From Couchioplanes caeruleus (GTDB taxonomy: Bacteria; Actinomycetota; Actinomycetes; Mycobacteriales; Micromonosporaceae): a stretch of 64,000 nucleotides of DNA. Shown one piece after another: positions 52,247-61,714 of the stretch. The DNA lies in the NCBI RefSeq assembly GCF_023499255.1, contig NZ_CP092183.1, forward strand, positions 8,357,027-8,421,026, given 5' to 3'. A program made the translations under genes and the position numbers. Each line of letters begins with the position of its first letter. Positions within the stretch are counted from its first letter, which is position 1. A model generated the notes under the pieces. The model saw nothing but the letters and a program-made list of their open reading frames with translations, had not been told where the DNA came from and did no database searches.

Positions 52247-54247
52247 ATGCGTCATCGAAGGCTCGGCGCCGCCACCGCGCTGGCCGCACTCGCCGGTTCC
52301 ACTGTGCTCGCCGCCGCGGGTGCCACACCGGCGCAGGCCGATTCCGGCAAGGTGCTGCCCATCAAGTCCGTCGGGGATCTGGTCGTCGACCGTACCCATC
52401 AGCGGGTCTTCGTCAGCGATCCGACCGGCGGGAAGATCGTCGAGACCACGTACGACGGAACGTTCGTCGCCTCCGTGAGCGGCCTGCCCCGGGTGACCGG
52501 GCTGGCGCTCTCCCCCGACGGCGACAAGGTCTACGGCGCTCTGGAGTCGAGCCGGGCGGTCGTCGCCCTCTCGGCCGCCACCCTCACCGGGCCCGTCCGG
52601 TACGACCTGGGCGCGGGCGTCTACCCGGTGTCGCTGGAGAACGTGGCCGGCAAGCTGTGGTTCAGCTACGACGACTACGGCCGGGATCCGCTCATCGGCT
52701 CGGACGGCAACATCGGCTCCCTCGATCTCAGCGGCGCGGAACCGGTGGTGGCGCTGGAGCAGGATTCCACCGGCGGCCTCGGCCTCTGGTCCGGCGCGCC
52801 TCTGCTGACGTCGGGGCCGGGCGACAGCGGGCTGCTTGCCGCCTTCGACCCGGGCACCTCCAGCGGGATCATCGCCGTCTACAACGTGTCCGGCGGCACC
52901 TTCACGCGGACCGCGGAGAACTCGGTGGGCGGCGGTTGCACCCGGGCCGTGGCGTTCACGCCGGACGGGAGCCAGGTGATTGCCGCCGACTATTCCGCGG
53001 TCACCGTCGCGGACACCGCCGATCTGAAACCGGCCGGTTCCTATCCGCTCGACGGCGGCTGGGCCAGGGCTGTGGCCGTCGCATCCGACGGGATGGTGGC
53101 GACGGGCGGGACGGCCGTACGCGTCTTCGCGCCCGGCCGGACCACGCCGGTCCGCAAGTACGCTCTCCCGCACACCGACCCGGCCACCACGGGCTACGAC
53201 GAGGTGGCCGACCGGGCGCTCGCCTGGGAGCCGGACGGCAACCGGCTGTTCGCCGTCACCGACAACTACTCGGAGATCCACTACCTGCGGGTCTACACCG
53301 AGCCGAAGAAGTCTCTGCCGGCGCTCAAGCTCTCCGGCCCCGGGTCGGCGACGCGGGCGAAGCCGATCACCATCACCGGCACGCTGACCGCGTCGGTCCC
53401 GCTGCCGGCCGGCACCCCGGTGACCGTCACCCGCACCGACCTGGAGTTCCCGTCCGGCAAGTCGCTGGGCACCAGGACGATCGCGGCCAACGGATCGTTC
53501 TCGTTCACCGACACCACGTCGGCCGGCGGCAAGGTGACGTACCGCGTCTCCTTCGCCGGGGACGAGAAGCACTCCGCGGTCACGGCGGCCAAATCCATCT
53601 CGGTCTCGCGCAAGGCCACGTTCCTGTCGCTGACCAACAACGGCAAGACCTACGGGTACGGCAAGACGGTCAAGTTCACGGCGCACCTCGGTGCCACGTA
53701 CAAGAGCCGTACCGTGGAGATCTGGGCCGACCCGAGCGGGGGCGACCAGCGGCGGCGGCTGCTCAAGCGGGCCCAGGTCAGCAGTACGGGCTACCTCTCG
53801 GTGAATCTGCGGCTGTTCCGCAACACCAAGGTGTCGGCCGTCTTCACCGGTGACGCACGGAACGCGCCGAAGACCGTCTCCGCGTCCGTGGGCACCAAGG
53901 TCAACGTGTCGCTGAAACTCGCGAAGTACTACAAGAGCGGCAAGATGAGCGGCCAGAAGTACCGCTACTACCACGTACGCACCCAGGCGAAGCTGACCGT
54001 CAAGATGACCGCCGCACCGAACGCGCGGAAGTCGTACATCTCGGTGCAGTTCTACTACCAGGGCCGGTGGCGCACCTGGGGCAACGGCTACTTCTCGGTC
54101 GGCGAGCCGGCCTACCTCAGCGGCACCGGCTTCGTGGGCTACAAGATGCGGGTCCGCGCGGCGTACCTGAAGGGCAGCTCGCGGGCGGGCGACGACCTGA
54201 ACACGTCCACCTGGACCCCGTACCAGTATCTGACCTTCACCAACTGA
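52247..54247 (+). CDS. Secreted beta-propeller protein with Ig-like repeats
   Basis: Protein of 666 aa. Sec signal MRHRRLGAATALAALAGSTV, cleaved after AQA near residue 38. Residues 40-345 repeat a YncE-like beta-propeller pattern: VDRTHQRVFVSDPTGGKIVE, LALSPDGDKVYGAL, VAFTPDGSQVIAADYS. Residues 355-460 are an Ig-like bacterial domain (TITGTLTASVPLPAGTPVTV). The last 200 residues are two further beta domains rich in lysine and tyrosine. GGGGGA lies before ATG 52247. No enzyme motif; probably a cell-wall or matrix protein. Confidence 0.82.
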   Translation: MRHRRLGAATALAALAGSTVLAAAGATPAQADSGKVLPIKSVGDLVVDRTHQRVFVSDPTGGKIVETTYDGTFVASVSGLPRVTGLALSPDGDKVYGALESSRAVVALSAATLTGPVRYDLGAGVYPVSLENVAGKLWFSYDDYGRDPLIGSDGNIGSLDLSGAEPVVALEQDSTGGLGLWSGAPLLTSGPGDSGLLAAFDPGTSSGIIAVYNVSGGTFTRTAENSVGGGCTRAVAFTPDGSQVIAADYSAVTVADTADLKPAGSYPLDGGWARAVAVASDGMVATGGTAVRVFAPGRTTPVRKYALPHTDPATTGYDEVADRALAWEPDGNRLFAVTDNYSEIHYLRVYTEPKKSLPALKLSGPGSATRAKPITITGTLTASVPLPAGTPVTVTRTDLEFPSGKSLGTRTIAANGSFSFTDTTSAGGKVTYRVSFAGDEKHSAVTAAKSISVSRKATFLSLTNNGKTYGYGKTVKFTAHLGATYKSRTVEIWADPSGGDQRRRLLKRAQVSSTGYLSVNLRLFRNTKVSAVFTGDARNAPKTVSASVGTKVNVSLKLAKYYKSGKMSGQKYRYYHVRTQAKLTVKMTAAPNARKSYISVQFYYQGRWRTWGNGYFSVGEPAYLSGTGFVGYKMRVRAAYLKGSSRAGDDLNTSTWTPYQYLTFTN

Positions 54248-54252
54248 ACGAA

Positions 54253-54290
54253 CCGCGGCGGGCCGGACCGGATGGTCCGGCCCGTCGCGG
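54253..54290. terminator. Bidirectional hairpin terminator
   Basis: CCGCGGCGGGCCGGACC pairs with GGTCCGGCCCGTCGCGG around GGAT, a 17-bp stem with one mismatch. It lies between two convergent genes and can serve both. Confidence 0.85.
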
Positions 54291-54301
54291 GAGCCAGTCC
54301 C

Positions 54302-55345
54302 CTAGGACCGGGACGGGGACGGCAGCACCCCGGCGATCCACCCGCTCGGCACCATCTCCGCGTACGACGGCGGTGACGGCGCCAGCCCGCTCTCCCGGTG
54401 GAACGCCGCGGACGTGGCGTACCCGGTCTCCGAGGGTGCCGGACTCGCCGGGATCTCCGCCTGCAGCACCGGCACCAGCGCTTTCACCGTCGCAGAGTCC
54501 ATTGTGGTCTGGTACTTCTGCAGCAGCGCCTCGACGGTCGCCGGGTCGCCGTGGATGGTCTGTTCCGCCTTCGCGATGGCCCTGACGAACGCGGTCATCG
54601 CGCGGCCCTTCCCGTCGATCACCTTCTGGGTGGTGAAGACGACACCGTGCAGGGCGTTCCGCAGTTCCGGCACGTCACCGCGCGCCGGCGAGATGAAGAT
54701 GCGGCCGGTGTGCTGCGCCTCGGCCTGCTGGCCGATGGGCTGGAAGAAGGACAGGGCGTCGACCCGGCCCGCTTTCAGCGCGCCGAGGGACGCCGACGGG
54801 TCGGCACCCAGGTTCACCGCGGTGACGTCGTGCCGGGGGTCCAGGCCGTACTTCTTCAACAGGTACGTCAGCAGCGCCTCCGTACCGCTGCCCGGTCCCG
54901 TGATCCCGATCTTCTTTCCGCGCAGCGCCTCGACGCGGGCCGCGAGCGGCTGCCCGTCGGCCGCCGCCGGGATTCTGCCGCCCGCGATGATGTCCACGTA
55001 GTACTCGTCGACGAGGCCGGCGACGAGCCGCGTACCGGCGTTGACCTTCCGGAGGTTGAAGGCGTCGGTCATCACGCCGCCGCCCACGTCGATGCTTCCG
55101 GACTGGAGCGCGGCCGCGAGCTTCGCCCCGGTGCCCAGGCGCGGGCGTTCGCCGAGGGTGAGACCTTCGGCCTTGAAGTAGCCCTGGTCCTCGGCGACGA
55201 AGATGGGGAAGAACGCCACGGAGTTGCTGATCTGGCCCACGTTGAGCGTCATGGTGTCGCCGGCCGCGGACGATCCGTGGTCGGCGCATGCGGCGAGCAT
55301 GACAACGAGCGCTGCCGTCGCCGCGAGGCGGTACGGGTGTCGCAT
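54302..55345 (-). CDS. ABC transporter substrate-binding lipoprotein (SsuA/NMT1-like)
   Basis: Protein of 347 aa. Lipoprotein signal MRHPYRLAATAALVVMLAAC with lipobox LAAC. SNSVAFFPIFVAEDQGYFKA and KIGITGPGSGTEALLTYLLK are typical of the SsuA/ThiY (NMT1) group, which bind sulfonates, nitrate, or pyrimidine precursors. GGGAGAATCC precedes ATG 55345. Last gene of a four-gene unit with permease, ATPase and a metal-dependent hydrolase. The ligand is unknown. Confidence 0.9.
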   Translation of the reverse strand: MRHPYRLAATAALVVMLAACADHGSSAAGDTMTLNVGQISNSVAFFPIFVAEDQGYFKAEGLTLGERPRLGTGAKLAAALQSGSIDVGGGVMTDAFNLRKVNAGTRLVAGLVDEYYVDIIAGGRIPAAADGQPLAARVEALRGKKIGITGPGSGTEALLTYLLKKYGLDPRHDVTAVNLGADPSASLGALKAGRVDALSFFQPIGQQAEAQHTGRIFISPARGDVPELRNALHGVVFTTQKVIDGKGRAMTAFVRAIAKAEQTIHGDPATVEALLQKYQTTMDSATVKALVPVLQAEIPASPAPSETGYATSAAFHRESGLAPSPPSYAEMVPSGWIAGVLPSPSRS

Positions 55346-55364
55346 GGATTCTCCCGGGGGCGAG

Positions 55365-56198
55365 TCAGGTGTCGAGGGGCTTCCAGCGGTTGGCGCGGCG
55401 GCCGAGCAGGTTGACGATCGCGTTGAGGACGGCCGCGATGACGCTGAGGACGACGAGGGTCGCGAACACGCCGTCGGTGTCGAACGTCGCCGACGAGTTG
55501 CTGATCAGATAGCCGAGCCCGCGGTTGGAGGCGACGAGCTCGCCGATGACCGCGCCGATCAGGGCGTACGGGATCGCCACGCGCAACCCCGTCAGCAGCC
55601 CGGTCAGCGAGGCGGGCAGCGTGACCTTGAGGGCGATGTCGCGGCGGTTGCCGCCCATCAGGCGTACGGCGTCGGCCAGGGCGGGGTCGACGTCGTGCAC
55701 GCCGGCGGCCGTGTTGAGGAACACCAGGAAGAACACGGTGACCGCGGCGAGCAAGACCTTCATGTTCGTGCCGATCCCGAACCAGACGATGAACAGCGGG
55801 GCCAGCGCGACCTTGGGGATCGAGTACAGCGCCATCACGAACGGGTCGAGGATGTCCCAGATCACCCGGAACGGCGCGATCAGGTACGCGAGCAGCGCCG
55901 CCGCCCCCGCCCCCAGCAGGAAGCCGAGCACGATCTCCTGCACGGTGATCCACGTGTTGGTGGCGAGCGTGCCGTCCTGGAGCCACCCGGCGAGGCGGCC
56001 GGCGATGCCGCCGGGTGAGCTGACGAACTGCGGGTCCAGCACCGGCCCGGAGAGCAGTTGCCAGGCCACGACGAGCACGACGAGCAGCACGGCCCGCCAG
56101 GCCCAGACCACGGCGGTACGCCGGTGCCGCACCCGCCAGCCGCGACCGGCGTGCTCGCGTACGGGTCCCACGCCGGAGGCCGCCGCCGGCGCGCTCAC
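55365..56198 (-). CDS. ABC transporter permease (SsuC/TauC-like)
   Basis: Protein of 277 aa with six hydrophobic segments. The cytoplasmic loop AVRLMGGNRRDIALKVTLPA, with its EAA-type motif, contacts the ATPase. FVMALYSIPKVALAPLFIVW is the characteristic stretch of the SsuC/TauC group. GTG 56198 overlaps the ATPase stop as GTGA. The extra arginine-rich N-terminus of about 30 residues is slightly longer than usual. Confidence 0.92.
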   Translation of the reverse strand: MSAPAAASGVGPVREHAGRGWRVRHRRTAVVWAWRAVLLVVLVVAWQLLSGPVLDPQFVSSPGGIAGRLAGWLQDGTLATNTWITVQEIVLGFLLGAGAAALLAYLIAPFRVIWDILDPFVMALYSIPKVALAPLFIVWFGIGTNMKVLLAAVTVFFLVFLNTAAGVHDVDPALADAVRLMGGNRRDIALKVTLPASLTGLLTGLRVAIPYALIGAVIGELVASNRGLGYLISNSSATFDTDGVFATLVVLSVIAAVLNAIVNLLGRRANRWKPLDT

Positions 56199-56971
56199 CG
56201 CGTACCTTCCTTGAGCGCAGCCGACAACCGCCGGTGGAGGTCGACGAAGCGGGGGTCGACCCGGACCTCGTCGGGGTCGCGCGGCCGGGCCAGGTCGACG
56301 GGCTGGTCGAGCACGACCCGGCCGCCCGGGCCGAGGACGACCACCCGGTCGGCCAGGGTGAGCGCCTCCTCGATGTCATGGGTGACGAACACGACGGTCC
56401 GGCCGCTGCCCTGCCAGAGGCGCAGCAGTTCGGTCTGCAGTTCCGCGCGCAGTTGCGCGTCGAGCGCGCCGAACGGCTCGTCGAGCAGCAGCGTCTCGGG
56501 TTCGCCGCTGAGCAGGCGGGCGAGGCCGGCGCGCCGGCGCATGCCGCCGGACAGCTCGCGCGGGTAGTGCTTCTCGAAGCCCTTGAGGCCGACCAGGTCG
56601 ATGAGCTCGAGCGCCGCCGCCCGGCGCGACCGCCGGTCGTCCCCGCGCAGCTCGCGGGGCATCTCGACGTTGCGGGTGACGTCACGCCACGGCATCAGGG
56701 TGTCGTGCTGGGTGAGGTAGCCGACCTCGGTCCGGGGTCCGGCGACCGGCTCCCCGCGATACGTGATCTCGCCGGCGGACGGGCGGGTCAGCCCGGCGAG
56801 CAGGTTCAGCAGCGTGGACTTGCCGCACCCGCTGCGGCCGAGGAGCACGAGGAACTGGCCGGGCTGTACCCGCAGGTCGACGTCGTGCAGGGCCACGATG
56901 TCGTCGGCTCCCTTGGGGAACCGTTTGGCCAGGCCCCGCACTTCGAAGGCCGGACCGGTGGCGGCGGTCAT
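56195..56971 (-). CDS. ABC transporter ATP-binding protein (SsuB/TauB-like)
   Basis: Protein of 258 aa. Walker A LLGRSGCGKSTLL, Q-loop YLTQHDTLMPW, signature LSGGMRRR (last residue R instead of the common Q), Walker B LLLDEPFGALD and H-loop FVTHDIEEAL are all present. ATG 56971 overlaps the upstream hydrolase stop as ATGA. Drives the importer formed with the next two genes. Confidence 0.95.
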   Translation of the reverse strand: MTAATGPAFEVRGLAKRFPKGADDIVALHDVDLRVQPGQFLVLLGRSGCGKSTLLNLLAGLTRPSAGEITYRGEPVAGPRTEVGYLTQHDTLMPWRDVTRNVEMPRELRGDDRRSRRAAALELIDLVGLKGFEKHYPRELSGGMRRRAGLARLLSGEPETLLLDEPFGALDAQLRAELQTELLRLWQGSGRTVVFVTHDIEEALTLADRVVVLGPGGRVVLDQPVDLARPRDPDEVRVDPRFVDLHRRLSAALKEGTR

Positions 56972-57912
56972 GACGATGCGGCGGCGATGTGACGGGTGTT
57001 GTCGACCGCCATGCGGCGTACCTCGTCCTCGGTGAAGCCGTTGGCCAGGAGCCGGTCGGCCATCAGCGCGAGCCCGTCCTCGACGGGCGGGTTGAACGGC
57101 TGCCCGAGGTCGCTGGAGAGGATCGAGTGGCCGGGGCCGACCCGGCGGATGTGGTCGTACAGCAGTTCCCAGGTGATCTTCCCGCTGTGCGGCGTGGTGA
57201 AGCACCGCTCCATGAGTGCGCCGCGTTCGGCCAGGGCGCACTGCACGTCGACCGGTAACTGCTGGGAGGTGAACTCCGGGTGGGTGACGACGATCCGGCG
57301 TACGCCCGCCTCCGCCGCCGCCTCGACGACGGCCACGATCTCGGGTCCGGACAGGTGCCCGGTGGCGAGCACCATGTCGTGCCGCGCGATGAGGGTGAGG
57401 ACCTGCCGCAGCTCCGGTACGACGTCACCGCCGGGGTCGAGCACGTCGATCGCGGACGCCATGATGCCCTGCTCGGCGAGCTCGTCCTGCAGCTGCGCCC
57501 ACATGGGCGGGGTGGCTCCGGGCGGTGCCTGCGCACGGCTGTCACGCTGGTTGCGGCAGTCCACGGTGGGCAGCCACACGATCCGCGCTCCCTGCCGCCC
57601 GGCGATCTCCACCGTGACGGGGTTGAGGCCGCCGACCGACGCGTTGAGCGTGACGGCGCCGAGCACGTCGACCCCGGGCACGGCCGCCCGTACGACTTCC
57701 GCGCGCTCGGCCGTGGGCACGTAGTGCGACTTCAGTACGAAGCCGGCGAGCCCCACGTCGGCGAAGCGGCGGGCGAGGGCGACGTCGTCGATGCGGCGCC
57801 GCATGACGTCCGGCGCGACGTGGACGTGGGTGTCGTACGCGCCGGCAACGAGCTCGCGGGCGCGGGCCGAGGGGAGCGGGCTGAGCTGAGGCACACCGAC
57901 CTCCATCGACAT
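56968..57912 (-). CDS. DUF6282-like metal-dependent hydrolase
   Basis: Protein of 314 aa. The amidohydrolase-type pattern is clear: DTHVHVAPDVMRRRIDDV (HxH metal site), ATGHLSGPEIVAVV, VVTHPEFTSQQLP and ILSSDLGQPFNPP with the final aspartate. ATG 57912 or 57906 are both possible. It leads the ABC operon (ATGA overlap), so it probably acts on the imported compound, for instance opening a cyclic amide. I recall such proteins as DUF6282; the substrate is unknown. Confidence 0.75.
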   Translation of the reverse strand: MSMEVGVPQLSPLPSARARELVAGAYDTHVHVAPDVMRRRIDDVALARRFADVGLAGFVLKSHYVPTAERAEVVRAAVPGVDVLGAVTLNASVGGLNPVTVEIAGRQGARIVWLPTVDCRNQRDSRAQAPPGATPPMWAQLQDELAEQGIMASAIDVLDPGGDVVPELRQVLTLIARHDMVLATGHLSGPEIVAVVEAAAEAGVRRIVVTHPEFTSQQLPVDVQCALAERGALMERCFTTPHSGKITWELLYDHIRRVGPGHSILSSDLGQPFNPPVEDGLALMADRLLANGFTEDEVRRMAVDNTRHIAAASS

Positions 57913-58038
57913 CGACCAATCCCGTGCGAATTGTTCACAACCTTGTCGACATATGTCAAGAGAGCCCCGGTTCGAGGGACTGACGTGTGTACTGATGGCG
58001 GGGGATGATGACTCCCCCGGCGGCGAGGAGGTGGTCCG

Positions 58039-60345
58039 GTGCCCGCTGACGCCGGGGCGCTGCCGGGCGCGGACCTGGCGGCGATGCTCGACACCGACCA
58101 GCAGGGCTGGGCACTGGCCCGGGCCGTCCGCGACGACGGCCGGATCGTCGACTTCGAGATCGTCTACCTCAATGAGGCCGGAAGCCGCCTGGCCGGGCGC
58201 CCGCGCGCCGAGCTGATCGGTGGGCGCTACCGCGAGCTCTGGCCGGAGACGGTCCACGACGGCACGCTGGCCCTGTACTGCGAGGTGGTGGAGACCCGGC
58301 GACCGGCGACCCGCACGGTCTACCGCGATCGGCCCGCCCTCTCCGGGCACTTCGAGCTGCGCATCTCCCCGTACGGCGACGGCATCGGCATCCGCTTCGT
58401 CGATCTGCGCCAGGTCACCGTGACCCCGCCGTCCGCCGGCGCGAGCCGGCTCTACGACGTGCTCGACGCCGCCTTCGACGGCTTCACCCTGCTCCGGGCG
58501 GTACGGGACGACGCCGGCACGATCGTCGACTTCGTCTGCGAGTACGTCAACCAGCTCGGCGCCGAGCTCACCGGGCACACCGTGCCGGACGTCCTCGGCC
58601 GCCCGATCAGCGCCGTGTCGCCCGAGAGCTGGGACAACGGGCTCATCGACCGCTACCGGGACGTGGTCGGCAGCGGTGAGCCGTGGCGCGAGCAGGTGGC
58701 GTACCCCGAGGCCGGGCAGGTGTGGGAGCTCAGCATCGCCCCGGCCGACGCCGACCGCATCGCCGTGTCGTTCCGCGAGATCACCGACCTGATCGACCAG
58801 CAGCGACAGCTGAGCCGGAGCGCCGCCCGCGCCGAGCAGGCCGCCGCCCGCGCGACTGCGCTGCAGACCGTCACCACCGCGCTGGTGTCGGCCAGTACGA
58901 CCGCCGAGGTGTACGCGGCCATCGGCTCGGTGCTGCGCCCCTCGGCGGGCGGTCAGGGCCTCGCGCTGCTGCTGCGGCACGACGACGACCTGCGCCTGCA
59001 GTACCACGCCGGGTACGAGCCCGACGTCGTGGAACGCCTGCTCGTGCTGCCGATGAGCCACCCGTACCCGGCGACCGCCGTGGCGCGGACCGGCCGGCCG
59101 GAGTACCTGACCTCGCTCGCCGAGTTCCGGGCCGCGCAGCCCGACCCGGCCGGTGCGGTTCCCGGCGGCGGCCGGCGGGCCTGGGCGTTCCTCCCGCTGG
59201 CGGTCGCGGGCGAGGTCCTCGGCACCCTGGTCGTCGGGTACGCCCAGCCGCGCGAGTTCGGCCCCGAGGAGCGCGACACGCTCATGGCGCTGGCCGGGCT
59301 GAGCGCTCAGGCCCTGCAGCGCGCGTTGCTGTTCGAGGCGCGTACGTCCATGGCGGCCGCCCTGCAGCAGGCCCTGCTGCCCTCGGTCCTCCCGCGGGTC
59401 CCCGGGTTACGTCACGCCGCCCGCTACCTCCCGTGGACGCAGGGCGTCGACGTGGGCGGCGACTGGTACGACATCATCGCGCTCGGCGAGGACGTCGTGG
59501 GCGTGGTGATCGGCGACGTCGCCGGGCACAGCACCGCCGCCGCGGCCACCATGGGCCAGGTGCGCAACGCCCTGCGCGCGTACGCGACCGAACGGCACAC
59601 CCCCACCGCGGTCATGCACCACGCCAACCAACTGCTGCTCGACCTGCACCTCGACGCCCTGGCCACGTGCTGCTACCTCGAGCTGCACCGCGGCGAGGGC
59701 ACGGTCACCGCGGTCCTCGCCGGTCACCTACCACCCATGCTGCGGACGATCGCCGGCGCGAGGGCCCTCAACCTGCGCCGAGGGTTGCCGCTGGGTGTCT
59801 CGCGGAACGCCGTCTACCAGGACACGACGTTCCTGCTGCCGGCCGGGGCCACCCTGCTGCTCTACACCGACGGGCTGGTCGAGGACCGGCGGCACCCCAT
59901 CGACCAGGGGTTCGAGGAGCTTCGTACGGCCCTCGAGGCGGCGCCGAGCCCCGAGCCGGAGGCCGTGCTCGACCACGTGCTGTCCAGCCGCGTCGGACCC
60001 CGCCCGCGCAGCGACGACGTCGCCCTGCTGTGCCTGACGAACGACACCCCGGCGCCGGTTCCACCCACCGCCCGGCGCCGGTTCCGCGGGGAGGCGATCA
60101 GCGCCGCGGCCGCGCGCCGGTTCGCCGCCGACGTGCTCGCCGCCTGGTACCAGGAACCGGTCAGCGACGACGCCCTGCCGCTGCTCGGCGAGGCCGTCAC
60201 CCACGCGATCCAGCACACCGCCGGCGATGTCGTCGTGGAGCTGTGCCTCGACGCCGACCTGCGCGTGACGGTCAGCGGCACCGGCTCCGACGGGCTGCCC
60301 GCCGACGCCGAGCTTGCCGGGTTCCACCTGCCCCGCTGCGGTTAG
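58039..60345 (+). CDS. PAS-PAS-GAF-SpoIIE serine phosphatase with degenerate kinase-like tail
   Basis: Protein of 768 aa. PAS domains at about 15-110 and 135-250 (FEIVYLNEAGSRLAGR; FVCEYVNQLGAELTGH), a GAF domain at about 275-425, and the PP2C-type SpoIIE phosphatase at about 445-655 with GGDWYDIIALGEDVVGVVIG then DVAGHS (metal aspartates). The last 90 residues resemble an RsbW-like histidine-kinase ATPase N box (LGEAVTHAIQHTAGDVV) but lack the glycine-rich lid. GAGGAGG precedes GTG 58039. Such proteins dephosphorylate anti-anti-sigma factors in response to a signal. Confidence 0.9.
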   Translation: MPADAGALPGADLAAMLDTDQQGWALARAVRDDGRIVDFEIVYLNEAGSRLAGRPRAELIGGRYRELWPETVHDGTLALYCEVVETRRPATRTVYRDRPALSGHFELRISPYGDGIGIRFVDLRQVTVTPPSAGASRLYDVLDAAFDGFTLLRAVRDDAGTIVDFVCEYVNQLGAELTGHTVPDVLGRPISAVSPESWDNGLIDRYRDVVGSGEPWREQVAYPEAGQVWELSIAPADADRIAVSFREITDLIDQQRQLSRSAARAEQAAARATALQTVTTALVSASTTAEVYAAIGSVLRPSAGGQGLALLLRHDDDLRLQYHAGYEPDVVERLLVLPMSHPYPATAVARTGRPEYLTSLAEFRAAQPDPAGAVPGGGRRAWAFLPLAVAGEVLGTLVVGYAQPREFGPEERDTLMALAGLSAQALQRALLFEARTSMAAALQQALLPSVLPRVPGLRHAARYLPWTQGVDVGGDWYDIIALGEDVVGVVIGDVAGHSTAAAATMGQVRNALRAYATERHTPTAVMHHANQLLLDLHLDALATCCYLELHRGEGTVTAVLAGHLPPMLRTIAGARALNLRRGLPLGVSRNAVYQDTTFLLPAGATLLLYTDGLVEDRRHPIDQGFEELRTALEAAPSPEPEAVLDHVLSSRVGPRPRSDDVALLCLTNDTPAPVPPTARRRFRGEAISAAAARRFAADVLAAWYQEPVSDDALPLLGEAVTHAIQHTAGDVVVELCLDADLRVTVSGTGSDGLPADAELAGFHLPRCG

Positions 60346-60459
60346 CGTGGGGGGTCCATCCGGGACGTTCGGCCGACGGACCTCCCCGCTACGGACAATT
60401 CACTTCACGGCCGGGCGAACTGCGTGGCCGCTGTTGTCCCCGCGTGCCAGGCTCGGATC

Positions 60460-61035
60460 GTGACAGGCATTCCGTCTCAGCAGACCGGGCGGTACACCGA
60501 GGACCAGGCGGTCGCGGGCTGGCGTTCGATGTCCCTGCTCGCCCGCTTCGTCCAGCGTGGGGGACATCCCGCGCCGATCACGCCGACCCTGCCGCTGGAG
60601 CCCGGCGAGAAGCAGTACGGCGCCTTCCCCGCCGACGTCTCCGCGTACTTCTCGACCGACGTGGACTACTCCAGCAGCATCTTCGCCAGCGGCGGCTTCT
60701 TCTTCACCGGCAGCAGCAGGGAGTCCCGCGGCGGCTGGCGTTCCCAGGGCCGGCAGGCCGTGACGGTCACGAGCCAGCGGCTGGTGCTCGGCGAGGGCGA
60801 CGGCGACGGCGATCAGGCGTACGAGTTCCGTTCGCTGATCCTCATCCAGCCGAACCCGCTGGACTGGTCCGCGAACCTCTACTTCCAGGGCGCCCAGCCG
60901 CTGATGCTGCGCGGCCCGTGGATCCCGTGGATGACAGTGGTCCTCAGCGCCGAGCTGTACGGCTCGCCGTGGCCTCCCGGTGCGGTTCCGGACGTCGAGA
61001 TCCCAGCCAGGACCCGTTACGAGAGCGCCCGCTGA
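60460..61035 (+). CDS. Hypothetical protein, 191 aa
   Basis: No domain recognised. It is soluble, with SSSIFASGGFFFTGSSRESR and repeated tryptophan-rich strands (LYFQGAQPLMLRGPWIPWMT), suggesting an all-beta fold. GTG 60460 is preceded by CAGGCT at -10 distance and no ribosome site, so it may be leaderless. It lies alone between the phosphatase and FMN reductase genes. Confidence 0.7.
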   Translation: MTGIPSQQTGRYTEDQAVAGWRSMSLLARFVQRGGHPAPITPTLPLEPGEKQYGAFPADVSAYFSTDVDYSSSIFASGGFFFTGSSRESRGGWRSQGRQAVTVTSQRLVLGEGDGDGDQAYEFRSLILIQPNPLDWSANLYFQGAQPLMLRGPWIPWMTVVLSAELYGSPWPPGAVPDVEIPARTRYESAR

Positions 61036-61070
61036 AACGCCGGGCGCGTCCAGGGGTGACCGCGGGGCCG

Positions 61071-61076
61071 TAGTCT
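61071..61076 (+). promoter_or_regulatory. -10 element TAGTCT before the FMN reductase gene
   Basis: TAGTCT, seven bases, then ATG 61084, without a ribosome site: the leaderless pattern. Confidence 0.45.
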
Positions 61077-61083
61077 CGCCGCC

Positions 61084-61689
61084 ATGACCCGCATCCTGCT
61101 GCTCTCCGGCAGCACCCGCGAGACGTCTCTGCACACCGCCGCCCTCCGCACGGCCGCCCGCTTCGCCCCGGCCGGCATCACCGCCACCCTGTTCGAGGGG
61201 CTGCGGACGCTGCCGGCGTTCGTACCGGGCGACCAGGACCCGCCGGACGTGACCGACCTGCGCCGCCGGGCCGCCGCGGCGGACGCCCTGCTGTTCAGCA
61301 CCCCCGAGTACGCCGGCTCGCTCCCCGGCTCCCTGAAGAACCTGCTCGACTGGCTGATCGAGGGCGGCGACCTGAACGGCAAGCCCACCGCCTGGCTGTC
61401 CGTCTCACCGCCGGCGCAGGACGACGGCGCCCGTACGGCCCTGGAGACGGTCCTGGGCCACGGCAACTCCCGCCTGCTGCGCGCCGCCTGCATCCGCGTC
61501 CCGCTCGGCCCCGAGGCGGTCGGCGCGGACGGGCTCATCGCGGACGCCCGGCTGCACATGGCGCTGCTCGACATGCTTCAGGCGCTCGCCCGCATCCTGA
61601 CCATCCCGCCGCCGCAGGCCGCCCCGACGTGGCAGGCCCAGTCGAGCCTCTACCCGATGGTGCTGCGCCGCCGCGACTCCGGCGCCTGA
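61084..61689 (+). CDS. NADPH-dependent FMN reductase family protein
   Basis: Protein of 201 aa with the flavodoxin-like fold. ILLLSGSTRETSLHTAALR is the FMN phosphate loop and FSTPEYAGSLPGSLKNLLDW the isoalloxazine-binding signature. Such enzymes reduce quinones, chromate or supply reduced flavin. The C-terminal 40 residues are an extra helical tail. Followed by the FAD oxidase gene after 25 bases, which has its own -10. Confidence 0.9.
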   Translation: MTRILLLSGSTRETSLHTAALRTAARFAPAGITATLFEGLRTLPAFVPGDQDPPDVTDLRRRAAAADALLFSTPEYAGSLPGSLKNLLDWLIEGGDLNGKPTAWLSVSPPAQDDGARTALETVLGHGNSRLLRAACIRVPLGPEAVGADGLIADARLHMALLDMLQALARILTIPPPQAAPTWQAQSSLYPMVLRRRDSGA

Positions 61690-61702
61690 TCCCGGCGGGC
61701 CG

Positions 61703-61708
61703 TAGGGT
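61703..61708 (+). promoter_or_regulatory. -10 element TAGGGT before the FAD oxidase gene
   Basis: TAGGGT, six bases, then ATG 61715, without a ribosome site. Confidence 0.45.
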
Positions 61709-61714
61709 CGGGAC

